A DNA stretch of 64,000 nt, taken from contig NZ_JARFTP010000015.1 of the NCBI RefSeq assembly GCF_029167375.1, forward strand, positions 1 to 64,000. Direction: 5' to 3'. Positions 1-9,560 of this stretch are shown here, piece after piece. The notes below the pieces were generated by a model. That model had not been told where the DNA came from and did no database searches. It worked only from the letters and a program-made list of their open reading frames with translations. Every line of letters begins with the position of its first letter. Within the stretch, counting starts at the first letter, position 1. This stretch comes from Tsukamurella sp. 8F (GTDB lineage: Bacteria; Actinomycetota; Actinomycetes; Mycobacteriales; Mycobacteriaceae). A program made the translations under genes and the position numbers.

Positions 1-1266
1 CGCGCGCTGGCTGGGCCGCACGAACTTCGGCGCGGGCTCGCCCGCGCCGCCGCCACCGACGACCCCGCCGGGACCAGGCGCCGTGCGGACGGCTCCGCCG
101 GTCGCACGCGGCATGTTGCCACCGGACTCGAGCGCCTCGATCCGCTGCAGCAGGGCACCCTGCGAATCCTCGGCGCCAGGCAACAACATCCGGGCGCACA
201 TGACCTCGAGCAGCAGCCGGGGCGACGTGGCGCCACGCATCTCCGCAAGCGACGCGTGCGTGACCTCGGCACACCGCGTGAGCGTCGCAAGACCGAGGCG
301 GGACGCCTCGCCGCGCATCTGATCCAGAACGTCGACGGGTACGTCGATCAGCCCGCGGTCGGCCGCGTCGGGCACGGTGCCCAGCAGGATCAGATCACGC
401 AGCCGCTCGAGCAGGTCTGTAGCGAACCGGCGGGGATCGTGCCCCGCCTCCATGACGGACTCGACTGCGCCGAACAGCGCGGCGCCGTCGCCCACGGCGA
501 GGGCGTCGACCGCGGCATCGATGAGGGCGACGTCGGTGACGCCCAGCAGCCCGAGCGCCCGACGATACGTCACACCGTCCGAACCGGCGCCCGCGAGCAG
601 CTGGTCCATGATCGACAGCGAGTCGCGTGGCGAGCCACCACCCGCGCGGATGACGAGGGGGTACACCGTCGGCTCGACGGCTACGCTCTCGGCCTCGCAG
701 ATCCGCTCCAGAAGGGGACGCATCACATTGGGTGCGAGCAGCCGGAACGGGTAGTGGTGCGTGCGGGAGCGAATGGTCGTGAGGACCTTCTCGGGCTCGG
801 TGGTCGCGAAGATGAAGATGAGGTGCTCCGGCGGCTCCTCGACGATCTTCAGCAGCGCGTTGAACCCCTGCGGCGTGACCATGTGGGCCTCATCGACGAT
901 GAACACGCGGTAGCGCGACTCCGCGGGCGCGTAGAACGCGCGGTCACGCAGCTCGCGAGCATCATCCACGCCGCCGTGCGACGCCGCGTCCATCTCGGTG
1001 ACGTCCAGGTTGCCCGGACCGCCCGGTGCGAGTGCCACGCACGACGAGCACGCCCCGCACGGCGTGGACGTAGGGCCCTGCTCGCAGTTGAGCGAACGCG
1101 CCAGGATTCGCGCCGACGACGTCTTGCCGCACCCGCGCGGTCCGCTGAACAGGTACGCGTGGTTGATCCGGCCCGAGTCCAGCGCCGTCGACAGCGGCTC
1201 GGTCACGTGCTCCTGCCCCACGACCTCGGCGAAGGTCGCGGGCCGATACTTGCGGTATAGGGCCAC
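1..1266 (-). CDS. dnaX: DNA polymerase III subunit gamma/tau (3' end beyond window)
   Basis: This is the clamp-loader ATPase of the replicative polymerase, read from a GTG start (VALYRKYRPATF). Only the N-terminal 422 codons are inside the window; the tau tail lies off the left edge. The AAA+ Walker A motif GPRGCGKT is at residues 42-49 and Walker B (VFIVDEAH) follows. Zinc cysteines fit C61, C70, C73 and C76, the normal DnaX zinc module. A SRC-like sensor region (GGGSPRDSLS) and the helical domain follow, then a Pro/Gly-rich linker starts near the edge. It is divergent from the TetR gene at 1342, so about 75 bases hold both promoters. In M. tuberculosis the dnaZX gene also sits close to 4.5S RNA and an Rv3722c-type aminotransferase, matching the order seen here. 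Confidence 0.96.
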   Translation of the reverse strand, partial: MALYRKYRPATFAEVVGQEHVTEPLSTALDSGRINHAYLFSGPRGCGKTSSARILARSLNCEQGPTSTPCGACSSCVALAPGGPGNLDVTEMDAASHGGVDDARELRDRAFYAPAESRYRVFIVDEAHMVTPQGFNALLKIVEEPPEHLIFIFATTEPEKVLTTIRSRTHHYPFRLLAPNVMRPLLERICEAESVAVEPTVYPLVIRAGGGSPRDSLSIMDQLLAGAGSDGVTYRRALGLLGVTDVALIDAAVDALAVGDGAALFGAVESVMEAGHDPRRFATDLLERLRDLILLGTVPDAADRGLIDVPVDVLDQMRGEASRLGLATLTRCAEVTHASLAEMRGATSPRLLLEVMCARMLLPGAEDSQGALLQRIEALESGGNMPRATGGAVRTAPGPGGVVGGGGAGEPAPKFVRPSQRA

Positions 1267-1341
1267 GCGCCAAGGCTACCGGTGCCCTACGACACCTTAG
1301 GTCGCACCCGCGGTGCCGTCGTCCGGCGATACAGTGACGCA

Positions 1342-1947
1342 GTGACCGAGCGCGCCCGGCCCTACCACCACGGCTCCCTGCGGGCCGACGTGATCGCCGC
1401 GGCCGTGGCCGAGGTGGAGGCCGTCGGCGCGGCGGCGGTCAGCATGCGGGAGATCGCGCGCCGCGCCGGTGTCTCGCACGCGGCACCCGTGCACCATTTC
1501 GGCGACAAGGCAGGGCTTTTCACCGCGATCGCGATCGAGGGCTTCCGGCGCAACCGTGACGCGACGGCGGCCGCCGTCGAGGGCCCTCGCGGTTTCCTCG
1601 CGGGCGGCGCTGCCTACGTCGAGTTCGCCCTCGCCAACCCAGGCCACTTCGAGGTGATGTTCCGGCCGGCGCTCTACCGCGCCGACGACCCCGACCTCGT
1701 CGAAGCCCGCGACGCCGCGTACGCGGTGCTCGAGGCCAGCGGCGCGCAGGCCGCCGCCGAGGCCGGCATCGACGATGCCTACGGAGTCGTCCTCGCAGGG
1801 TGGTCACTAGCACACGGCGTGGCGACTCTGCTGCTCACGGGGAATCTGGACGACCGACTCCCGACGGAGACCGCGGAGATCATGGAGCACCTCGGCAGAG
1901 GGATGACGGGGTTGGGGTATCTGATCGGGCAGATCGCCGAGGACTGA
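1342..1947 (+). CDS. TetR family transcriptional regulator
   Basis: This 201-residue protein is a TetR-type repressor by length and N-terminal helix-turn-helix: MREIARRAGVSHAAPVHHF at about residues 35-53, followed by the typical GDKAGLF. The C-terminal ligand domain (TetR_C-like, with a GHFEVMFRP segment) has no recognisable inducer signature. I prefer the GTG at 1342 (VTERARPYHHG) because YHHG immediately precedes the DNA-binding helices in this subfamily; an in-frame ATG at 1282 would add 20 unconserved residues and run into the dnaX promoter region. A 19-bp perfect palindrome lies 40 bases downstream, before the next gene, so it probably represses the oxidoreductase/MpaB-like pair. Confidence 0.93.
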   Translation: MTERARPYHHGSLRADVIAAAVAEVEAVGAAAVSMREIARRAGVSHAAPVHHFGDKAGLFTAIAIEGFRRNRDATAAAVEGPRGFLAGGAAYVEFALANPGHFEVMFRPALYRADDPDLVEARDAAYAVLEASGAQAAAEAGIDDAYGVVLAGWSLAHGVATLLLTGNLDDRLPTETAEIMEHLGRGMTGLGYLIGQIAED

Positions 1948-1987
1948 GCCGAAACTTTCCATTGACTAGATCGCCGACGGTCGCCTA

Positions 1988-2006
1988 ATCTTGTCGGCGA
2001 CAAGAT
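1988..2006. promoter_or_regulatory. Palindromic operator, probable TetR site
   Basis: ATCTTGTCGGCGACAAGAT is a perfect inverted repeat (9-bp arms around a central G) in the 80-base gap between the TetR gene and the downstream oxidoreductase gene. Size and symmetry fit a TetR-dimer operator. The identity of the binding protein is inferred from position only. Confidence 0.7.
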
Positions 2007-2027
2007 CACTCCGCTGAAGGGCGCGCC

Positions 2028-2570
2028 ATGGCATCCGACACCATCACCGTCCCGGAGACCCTGCGCTATCGCGACGGCCGGTACCGGATGGAACGCGCGA
2101 ACGGCAGACCCCTCCCGACACTGCGGTCCCGACGAGTCCTCACCCGTACCCTGCGTGCGATCCACCGCCCCTGGTTCGCTGTATGGATGCCCCGCGGCGT
2201 CGCCGAGATCACGACGCGCGGAAGGGTATCCGGCCTCCCTCGCCGCACCTTCGTTCGCGCCTACCGCCACGGGCAGACCGTCTACCTGGTGTCGATCACC
2301 GGGGAGCACGCGCTGTGGCTGCGGAACCTGCGCGCCGACCCCGCGACCGCTCTCCGGATGCGTCACTTCGAGACGGAAGGCCGTGCACGAGACGTCACCG
2401 ATGCGGAGCGAGCCATCGCCGAACGCTACTTCTGTGGCCGCACAATGCCTTTCGACTACGTCGAGAACCTCTTCCACCGCACCGGGGTCCCGTCGCGCCG
2501 CAGGATCGCCGAGTTGCACCGCGCATGGCTCGAGGGCGGGACCGTACTGGTCGTGGACATCTCATCGTGA
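2028..2570 (+). CDS. Deazaflavin (F420)-dependent nitroreductase-family protein
   Basis: This 180-residue protein resembles the Ddn / F420H2-dependent quinone reductase family (split beta-barrel). Visible signatures are EITTRGRVSGLPRRTFV at about residues 64-80, the usual GR-SG-PR motif, and the WLRNLRADPATALRM segment near 104-118, which in the family packs around the deazaflavin. The substrate is unknown; relatives reduce quinones or nitroimidazoles, or act as simple oxidoreductases. It sits directly behind the TetR gene and palindrome, and its stop overlaps the GTG start of the MpaB-like gene (GTGA), so the two are translationally coupled. Use of F420 rather than FMN is inferred from family. 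Confidence 0.8.
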   Translation: MASDTITVPETLRYRDGRYRMERANGRPLPTLRSRRVLTRTLRAIHRPWFAVWMPRGVAEITTRGRVSGLPRRTFVRAYRHGQTVYLVSITGEHALWLRNLRADPATALRMRHFETEGRARDVTDAERAIAERYFCGRTMPFDYVENLFHRTGVPSRRRIAELHRAWLEGGTVLVVDISS

Positions 2571-3610
2571 CCGCGGCGAGCATCCGGTTCGACACCCGCA
2601 TCAACCACCTGCGGGACATGCAGTTGTCACCGTGGGCGGACGTGGGCGATCCCCTCGCCGAGGCCGCGGTAGCCGTCGCGCGCGATCGGGGCGGCGACGG
2701 GGACCTGCTCGCCCGCGTGGAGCGCTTGGCCGACGCCGGCGAGCCCGCATGCCGGTCGCTACTCGCAAGCGTCGAGAACCCGCCCTCCTGGGTCGATCTC
2801 GACCGCATCGCCATCGGAGCGGACATGGCGCTGCGCCACTTCCCGCAGTACACGCTCGCCGTCGGGTACGGGGCGTTGATGACGACCTTCAGCTCGCCCG
2901 ATGCCGCGTACATCCTCAGCAGTACGGGACGTTTCGAGGAGGATGCCGCGCGCCGACTGCAGCGGAGTTCGGCACTGTTCTTCGGCGTGCTGGACGCCGC
3001 GGGGCTCGCGACCCACGGCACCGCCTGGGCCGCGTGCATGCGGGTGCGTCTCATCCACTCCGCCGTCCGGCTGCACATGACGGCGCACGGGCAGTGGCCG
3101 TTTCCCGGAAAACCCGTGAGCGCGTTGCAGACATCGGCTGGACCCCTGTTCTTCGGGGCGATGATGCTGGACCGGCTACGCCGGCTCGGCGCGCGCATCA
3201 CACCCGACGAGGCCGACGGCTTCTACCTCCTGTGGCGCTACGTGACCTGGCTGCTGGGCGTCCCCGACGAGCTCCTCGGCGAGACCGCGGAAGAGCAGGC
3301 GGCCCTCGACGCGCGCATCCTGCCGTTCACGTTCGCACCCGATGACAACTCGCGGCGCCTGGCCCGGATCGCGCTGGACGGGATGCTCGGCATGCCGGGC
3401 GCGGACCGCCTCCCGCGCAGCGTGCACGAGACGATCGCCGCGTTCATGCTCGGTCCCGACCGCGCGCGCCAGATGGGCCTGCCTGCGCACCGGTGGGGGG
3501 TGATCGGCGTCCGGTGCCTCGCTTCGGCGATGAAGGGTTACGGTGCGGCCCAGCGGATTCCCGCCGTTGCGCGAGCCACGGGCCGCTCCGGGCGCCGACT
3601 CCTCCTCTAG
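2567..3610 (+). CDS. MpaB / rubber-oxygenase-type (DUF2236) protein
   Basis: This 347-residue protein matches the oxygenase MpaB / Latex-clearing-protein catalytic domain family (DUF2236). Family hallmarks are SWVDLDRIAIGADMALRHF near residues 74-92, the YGALMTTFSSPDAAYILSSTGRF region, and HGTAWAACMRVRLIHSAVR around 148-166, which carries the histidines expected to bind haem or metal. Family members oxidise lipophilic substrates; the substrate here cannot be read from sequence. The start is a GTG overlapping the stop of the deazaflavin-type gene by 4 bases, giving a two-gene operon behind a TetR repressor. That suggests an inducible oxidation pair acting on a hydrophobic compound (inference). 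Confidence 0.82.
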   Translation: MTAASIRFDTRINHLRDMQLSPWADVGDPLAEAAVAVARDRGGDGDLLARVERLADAGEPACRSLLASVENPPSWVDLDRIAIGADMALRHFPQYTLAVGYGALMTTFSSPDAAYILSSTGRFEEDAARRLQRSSALFFGVLDAAGLATHGTAWAACMRVRLIHSAVRLHMTAHGQWPFPGKPVSALQTSAGPLFFGAMMLDRLRRLGARITPDEADGFYLLWRYVTWLLGVPDELLGETAEEQAALDARILPFTFAPDDNSRRLARIALDGMLGMPGADRLPRSVHETIAAFMLGPDRARQMGLPAHRWGVIGVRCLASAMKGYGAAQRIPAVARATGRSGRRLLL

Positions 3611-3614
3611 AGGA

Positions 3615-4910
3615 TCAGCCCCGCACTCTCGTCCCGCGCGCCCGGCCGGAGTCCGAGAGCGCGAGCCACAGACCGCTGAACACCGTGGTGGCGACGAAGA
3701 TCCATACGTACACGCCGGAGTAGAGCACGCGCAGCACCCCCGGCGGCTCGTACCGCAGGAAGATACCGATGCCGTAGACCTCGTGCACCCAGTCGACGTC
3801 GCGCGGCGAGATACCCGGGTAGTACGTCACCCAGATGTACGACGCCGCCACCAGCACGAGGGGCGGGACGATGAACAGAACCCGGCGGGCCGGGTTCCGG
3901 GTCGTCAGGGCCGGCGTGAGCAGCATGACCAGCAGCGGCACGAACCACACCCAGTGATGCCCCCACGAGAACGGCGACACAGCCGTCATCGTCAGGCCGG
4001 CCAGGCAGATACTCAGCAGGACCTGCCCGCGGGCGTGCGCCCACGCCGCGACGCCCAGCCCGAGGGCCGCCGCCGGGACGGCGAGGGCGAGCCACAGGGT
4101 GGTCGACGTGTGCGCCGAGCCGCCGAGGTAGGCGGTGAGCCCGTTGATGGACTGGTTGGAGACCTCGTTTGGCTGCCCCACACGGTTGGCGTCGAGGAAC
4201 GTCCCGGTCCAGTAGGTCCACGAGTCCCTGCCGATCACGACGAACCCGACGGCGACGGTGCCGGCCAGCGCGGCCAGCGCGTTGCGTACCGCCCGCCACT
4301 GGCGCGTGACCATCAGGTAGGCGATGAAGAACAGTGGCGTCAACTTGATCCCGGCCGTGACGCCCACACTGAAGCCCTTCCAACGGGCGCCGTCGGGCCG
4401 GCTCAGGTCCCACAGCAACAGCAGCATCAGGAAGACGTTGATCTGCCCGTACCAGAGCGTCGTGCGGACGGGTTCGAGGCACGTGACCACGAGGACCAGG
4501 CACACAGACACCCACCACACGCGCCAGTCGCGCCGAAAGCCCATGAGCCGGAAAGCGATCAGGATGCAGGCGAGCAGGGCCAAGAGCACCAGCGAGCTCC
4601 ACACCCAGCGCATCACGCCCGGTGACATCCACGACAGCGGCACGAACATCACCGCTGAGAACGGCGTGTACGTGAACGGAAGCGAGTCGTTCATCAGCGG
4701 ACCCGCGTACAAGCCCTGGGTATGGTGCGTCACGATGTAGCCGCCGAGCCGGTAGACCTGCGCGTCGACCTGATTGTGCATGAGGCCCCACATCGGCGCG
4801 GACCACGGGATCCGGACGATCTGTTGCCAGACGGCTACCGCGGCCGCGGCCGTGAAGAGGGCGAGTACTCCCCAGTGACGGGGGAAACTCCGACTGGGGC
4901 CACCCGCCAC
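3615..4910 (-). CDS. GT87 family polyprenol-mannose-dependent mannosyltransferase
   Basis: This 431-residue integral membrane enzyme is of the GT-C fold (DUF2029/GT87), the family of mycobacterial alpha-1,2-mannosyltransferases that decorate PIMs, LM and LAM. About ten hydrophobic helices are visible. The first periplasmic loop has an Asp in DAQVYRLGGY (residues 48-57), the usual GT-C catalytic Asp position. Further landmarks are FTYTPFSAVMFVPL, LWYGQINVFLMLLLLWDLS, GIKLTPLFF and WGHHWVWFVPL. The start is GTG 20 bases after the aminotransferase stop on the same strand, so the two may be co-transcribed. A clear paralogue lies at 9886-11166. The exact acceptor is not readable from sequence. Confidence 0.87.
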   Translation of the reverse strand: MAGGPSRSFPRHWGVLALFTAAAAVAVWQQIVRIPWSAPMWGLMHNQVDAQVYRLGGYIVTHHTQGLYAGPLMNDSLPFTYTPFSAVMFVPLSWMSPGVMRWVWSSLVLLALLACILIAFRLMGFRRDWRVWWVSVCLVLVVTCLEPVRTTLWYGQINVFLMLLLLWDLSRPDGARWKGFSVGVTAGIKLTPLFFIAYLMVTRQWRAVRNALAALAGTVAVGFVVIGRDSWTYWTGTFLDANRVGQPNEVSNQSINGLTAYLGGSAHTSTTLWLALAVPAAALGLGVAAWAHARGQVLLSICLAGLTMTAVSPFSWGHHWVWFVPLLVMLLTPALTTRNPARRVLFIVPPLVLVAASYIWVTYYPGISPRDVDWVHEVYGIGIFLRYEPPGVLRVLYSGVYVWIFVATTVFSGLWLALSDSGRARGTRVRG

Positions 4911-4930
4911 CCCGACCTCCTATATGAGAG

Positions 4931-6340
<1,410 letters not shown>

Positions 6341-6424
6341 GCCGACTATACCTGCCATCGCCCGCCCGGCGCGGGCGCGGTCTCCGTTTTGGGGACCAGC
6401 ACTCCATTGGCTAGTATCGCCCAC

Positions 6425-6510
6425 GGAGGATTCGCCTAGTGGCCTATGGCGCTCGCCTGGAACGCGGGTTGGGTTAATAGCCCTCAGGGGTTCGAATCCC
6501 CTATCCTCCG
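6425..6510 (+). tRNA. tRNA-Ser(GGA)
   Basis: A class II tRNA of 86 nt. Acceptor GGAGGAT pairs with ATCCTCC (6503-6509), followed by discriminator G. The anticodon loop CTGGAAC gives GGA, which reads serine UCC. A long variable arm (GGGTTGGGTTAATAGCCC) and the T loop TTCGAAT are clear. CCA is not encoded. Its 3' end is repeated imperfectly at 11290-11309, see the island entry. Confidence 0.96.
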
Positions 6511-6514
6511 CAGA

Positions 6515-6553
6515 TCAGGGGCGGTTTCCGAGCAGGTCGGGAGCCGCCCCTGA
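6515..6553 (+). terminator. Hairpin terminator after tRNA-Ser(GGA)
   Basis: TCAGGGGCGG at 6515-6524 pairs with the complementary GCCGCCCCTGA ending at 6553 around a ~17-nt loop, starting 5 bases past the tRNA. It probably ends tRNA transcription. There is no long T run after it, as is usual in high-GC actinobacteria. Confidence 0.65.
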
Positions 6554-7334
6554 GTCATTGTGTTCCCCCACTTCCCCATCACCCAAGGCAATAATATGGC
6601 TCGACCTGCGCGAACCTGGGGTCGAGATCAACTCTTGCGGGCGTCGTGGACGGGGTGAACATCGCCGCCGCACCGTTCACCACCACGCTGGTCGCGACGA
6701 CGGCGATCGTAGGTTCATCGCCGTCAAGGTCGCCTTTGGTGTAGACCAAGGTCCCCGTGCGCGGTGAGAACCCTTTCCACCTGGTCGGCGGTCAGCACGT
6801 CGTCCAGTTTGAGTTCCGGGGTGGCGTGGTGCTTGCGCAGCGGCTCGAGCAGGCTCACCACGTGACGCAGGATGACGCCCTGCGGAGCAGGTCTGACCAC
6901 ACCGCCGTCCAACGGTCGGCATCGGATCGATGCAGGTGCGTGCCTACACGCCGTGGGAGGTCGAGCTGCTCGGCGCTATTCGCTCGCGGCCATCCCCGTG
7001 GTGAAGCGACGTTCCGATTGCCGTCGCGATCCGGCCGTGCCGAGCGAGAGGCATACCTCGAAGCTGACTGACGGCCTTGATCTGCCGCCTCCGCGCGAAG
7101 CCACATGGTGTCGCCACAGCGGTGTTACGGATCGGGATTCCGAGTCACGTTCCAAAACAAGCGATCTCGCTGCGAGTGCCGGAAGTGTGGTCTGTGTCGA
7201 GCGTGTGCTGTGGTCTTGGCCACGGTAGCGGGCGAGCTCAGGTGGCCCGCTGTTTCGTGACGTGACGGTCCAGCCCTGCAGAACAACGATCGCCACGCCC
7301 CCAGGCTGAGCCTGCGGTGTGATCGCGATGGTCG
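6554..7334. other. Gene-poor, possibly degraded segment
   Basis: About 780 bases with no convincing gene. On the minus strand 6724-6912 there is a 62-codon open frame with protein-like composition (PELKLDDVLTADQVERVLTA), but no start signal or family I recognise; it may be a gene fragment. On the plus strand 7105-7260 a short Cys-rich frame is listed separately. Base composition drops relative to flanking housekeeping genes. Consistent with remnants inside the tRNA-Ser island. Confidence 0.5.
7105..7260 (+). CDS. Possible small Cys-rich protein (51 aa), doubtful
   Basis: An ATG-started frame encodes 51 residues with a compact cysteine array C-x-C-x2-C-x2-C-x2-C at residues 23-34 (CECRKCGLCRAC), preceded by a basic stretch and followed by a hydrophobic segment (AVVLATVAGELRWPAVS). 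The spacing resembles a small metal-binding knuckle. There is no clear ribosome binding site, it lies in gene-poor DNA, and it is not a family I recognise, so it may be a fragment of a larger zinc-binding protein or noncoding. Confidence 0.25.
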   Translation: MVSPQRCYGSGFRVTFQNKRSRCECRKCGLCRACAVVLATVAGELRWPAVS

Positions 7335-8225
7335 TCATGATCGGAGGGGTACTGCTGTGGTGGGTGGTGGTCGGCGTTCGAGGCTGCGGTGATCGAGTGG
7401 AGTGGTGTCGTAGAGCTGTGCGCTCGCCTTGATGATCAGGGGTCGAGCGCTGTGTCTGGGTTGCAGGTTGTCGTTGTGGTCGGGTGGGGTGATGTCGCGG
7501 AGGAGGTCGGTGATGTGCGGATGGACGTCGAGGCCGAGCGTGGAGCTGAGGATGTGATGCAGTCGCTGTGCTGCGAGGAGTGCTTCTGCACGCCGTCCGG
7601 ACCGGATGAGTGTGTCGATCAGTGAGGACCAGATGCGTTCGTTGTACGGCTGCGCAAGGGCCAGTTCGGTCAGCCTGGTGGTGGCGTCTGCTGCCGTGAC
7701 GTCGTTCCAGCCGATGTCGAGCATCTTGAGTTCTGCGTCGAGGGCGAGTTCGTGGACGCCTGCTCGGAAAGAGGTCGTGAAGGGTGTTGCGGGAAGGCCG
7801 GCAAGAATGTCGCCGGTGATCTCGGAGAGTGCGTGTCGGTACAGGTCGGCGGCCCCGGGGATGCTGCGACGGTATGCCCCCTCGGCTTGTGTGATGTAGG
7901 ACCGGAACCGACCGATATCGGATTGGTTGGGGTCGAAATCGAATCGGTACCACCCTGTGCCTCCGGAGATCTCGGGTGCTCCGTCACCGGCTTCGGCGAG
8001 TGTTCGCCGTAGCTTGCTGATATACACCTGCAACGATCCGTCGGCGGACGTCGGGTGCCGGCCGGGACCCCACACGGCGTCGGCGATCGAGTGCACGGCG
8101 AATGTGTACCCGGGGCGCGAGATGAATAACGCGAGAATGGTCGATGCGTGACCCGAGCCCAGCTGCAGCGCGCCATCGCCGATATCGACTCCCACTCGCG
8201 TCAGTACTTTGAAGTTCAACTCCAT
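7335..8225 (-). CDS. SARP / AfsR-type regulator with BTAD domain
   Basis: This 296-residue protein has the two-domain architecture of Streptomyces antibiotic regulatory proteins. An OmpR-type winged helix fills residues 1-90 (ALFISRPGYTFAVHSIADAVWG, then SLQVYISKLRRTLAEAG, the recognition-helix region). A bacterial transcriptional activation (BTAD) TPR-like domain fills about 95-245 (ELALDAELKMLDIGWNDV, AQPYNERIWSSLIDTLIRSGRRAEALLAAQRL). The C-terminal 45 residues are poorly conserved. I chose the ATG at 8225 (MELNFKVL) because SARP winged helices begin this way; an upstream in-frame start at 8252 adds MARHTTGGS. SARPs usually activate secondary-metabolite genes, but none is nearby. It is divergent from the small secreted protein gene, which may be its target (inference). 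Confidence 0.88.
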   Translation of the reverse strand: MELNFKVLTRVGVDIGDGALQLGSGHASTILALFISRPGYTFAVHSIADAVWGPGRHPTSADGSLQVYISKLRRTLAEAGDGAPEISGGTGWYRFDFDPNQSDIGRFRSYITQAEGAYRRSIPGAADLYRHALSEITGDILAGLPATPFTTSFRAGVHELALDAELKMLDIGWNDVTAADATTRLTELALAQPYNERIWSSLIDTLIRSGRRAEALLAAQRLHHILSSTLGLDVHPHITDLLRDITPPDHNDNLQPRHSARPLIIKASAQLYDTTPLDHRSLERRPPPTTAVPLRS

Positions 8226-8696
8226 TGAGCCCCCCGTCGTGTGACGCGCCATTCCACACAGCCCCCATCTGTGTCAACTTCGTGATCCTAACCTCAAGAT
8301 TCTGCCGACAAGCCGCAATCCATCGATTGGCTGATCCTGTTCAGCGCAGGCATACGAGCAGCGGAACAACTGGCGGGCCGAGCAGCATCGCTAGGGGTCG
8401 GGATGGCCAGGATCGGACGGCCGTGTGACGGCGGTACCGAGACGCGCGGTAGGTCCGTCCCGGAAGGGCAGTGTCGACTGACCTGTGGCGTGCTGTGACG
8501 CGGTGAGCAGATGTCTGTTGCGGCATCGGCCGGGCGCACTACGTCCGGGCGCAAGGGACCGCGCCTTGCCCTGGAATTGCGGCCTGGCCGGGGCTGCGGC
8601 ACAAGGGAGGGGCAGGCGGGTGCTAAGCGGGTGCCGCAACAGTGAAGCAGCACCCGGAATACGCCGGGTACATGGATCGAAAGGTGTTCGACAGAT
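8226..8696. promoter_or_regulatory. Divergent intergenic region between SARP gene and secreted-peptide gene
   Basis: About 470 bases with no credible gene; reading frames here have no family resemblance. It must hold promoters for the SARP gene (leftward) and the small secreted protein (rightward). I could not identify convincing SARP heptamer repeats by eye. Confidence 0.4.
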
Positions 8697-8933
8697 ATGC
8701 GTAAGTCTCTGCTCTGTGTTGCGTCCGTCCTTGCGATCGGCGGTGCAGTCGCCGTCGCTCCCACGGCTTCGGCCGCTCCCAGCGGCTGGTTCTGCTCGGG
8801 GTACAGCCCGAGTGGCCACATGCGCAGCGAGTTCATCGCGTACGGGCAGGCCTACTCGAACTTCGAAGCCGCCAAACGCTTCCACGCCGACACTGGCGCA
8901 CGGACCGTGTCGTGTGACAGCAGCTCCTACTAG
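8697..8933 (+). CDS. Small secreted protein of unknown function
   Basis: This 78-79 residue protein has a textbook Sec signal peptide: MRKSL, a hydrophobic core (LCVASVLAIGGAVAVAP) and a likely AxA cleavage (TASAAPS) near residue 27. The mature part is about 50 residues with two cysteines (C33 and C74) that could form one disulfide, and an HMRSEFIAYGQAYSNFEAAKRFHADTG middle in which the YGQAYSNFEAAKRF stretch could be a helix. A purine-rich GAAAGGTG lies upstream of the ATG. It does not match a family I can name. It lies inside the putative tRNA-Ser island, divergent from a SARP regulator and followed 4 bases later by a DUF2510-like gene. Confidence 0.7.
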   Translation: MRKSLLCVASVLAIGGAVAVAPTASAAPSGWFCSGYSPSGHMRSEFIAYGQAYSNFEAAKRFHADTGARTVSCDSSSY

Positions 8934-8937
8934 CGAC

Positions 8938-9288
8938 ATGACCGCCACCGCCACAGGCTGGTTACCCGCCCCGGAAACCGGTGGAGGGCCGCGGTACCGG
9001 GACGGCCACCGCTGGAGCACTACTACACGCCCGCCGCTGTCCGATGCCGAGCGCGCGCACCGCTTGGCCGCCGCCGTGGCCTGGGAGAGCGCACACGGCG
9101 CGACCGTCGGGTGGATCACCCCGCACCTGGTTGAGCTGGACAGGCGGTCGCTCGCAGATCGCGCGGTGTACGCCCTGCTCGGGTTCTTCGGGCTCGTTGG
9201 ATGGATGGTGCGGCAATCTCTCCGCACCGACAAGCACTGCTATCTCTGGGTCGATGAGGCCGGTCGATTCCGACGCGACCGGATATAG
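8938..9288 (+). CDS. DUF2510-like single-pass membrane protein
   Basis: This 116-residue protein begins with GWLPAPETGGGPRYRDGHRW (residues 7-26), which closely follows the DUF2510 pattern GW-P-P-G--RYWDG--W found at the ends of many actinobacterial membrane proteins. A middle basic region (LSDAERAHRLAAAVAWE) precedes a hydrophobic segment AVYALLGFFGLVGWMV at about 80-95, probably one membrane span. The C terminus is charged (DEAGRFRRDRI). Its ATG lies 4 bases after the stop of the small secreted protein, so the two are likely co-expressed. Function unknown; DUF2510 is thought to be a small binding module, but no activity is established. Confidence 0.65.
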   Translation: MTATATGWLPAPETGGGPRYRDGHRWSTTTRPPLSDAERAHRLAAAVAWESAHGATVGWITPHLVELDRRSLADRAVYALLGFFGLVGWMVRQSLRTDKHCYLWVDEAGRFRRDRI

Positions 9289-9502
9289 CTGCGACAAGGG
9301 ACCGAGCCCGACCGAGCACGTACGGACGCGCGGCGCTGCCGGCCCAGCCGGTTCGACGGCTCCCGGCAGCAGGCACACACGCCGCGCCGCGTACCCACCG
9401 CCCGAACTCAGGCACAATGCGATTGCGCGCTAGTCGGCGGTATTCGGCGACGGTGGACGGTTCCGACGCGAGGCCGGCGGGCCACGCCTCGGCGACCCTC
9501 TA

Positions 9503-9535
9503 GTCACGACACGGCGTCATCGTGCGAGTCGTGAC
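9503..9535. terminator. Inverted repeat, possible terminator
   Basis: GTCACGAC (9503-9510) and GTCGTGAC (9528-9535) form an 8-bp perfect stem around a 17-nt loop, 215 bases after the DUF2510-like gene. No T-tract follows. It could be a terminator or a protein site. Confidence 0.35.
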
Positions 9536-9560
9536 CAGAGGATCAGGGCAGTAGATTTGA

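Noticed and set aside
2155-3345. Long plus-strand frame across the deazaflavin-type and MpaB genes
   Set aside because: It crosses two genes with recognisable families in the correct frames and has Arg-rich shadow composition.
6976-7953. A 325-codon minus-strand frame overlapping the SARP gene
   Set aside because: It is Arg/His/Ser/Pro-rich and lacks motifs; the SARP frame in the same place has two recognisable domains.
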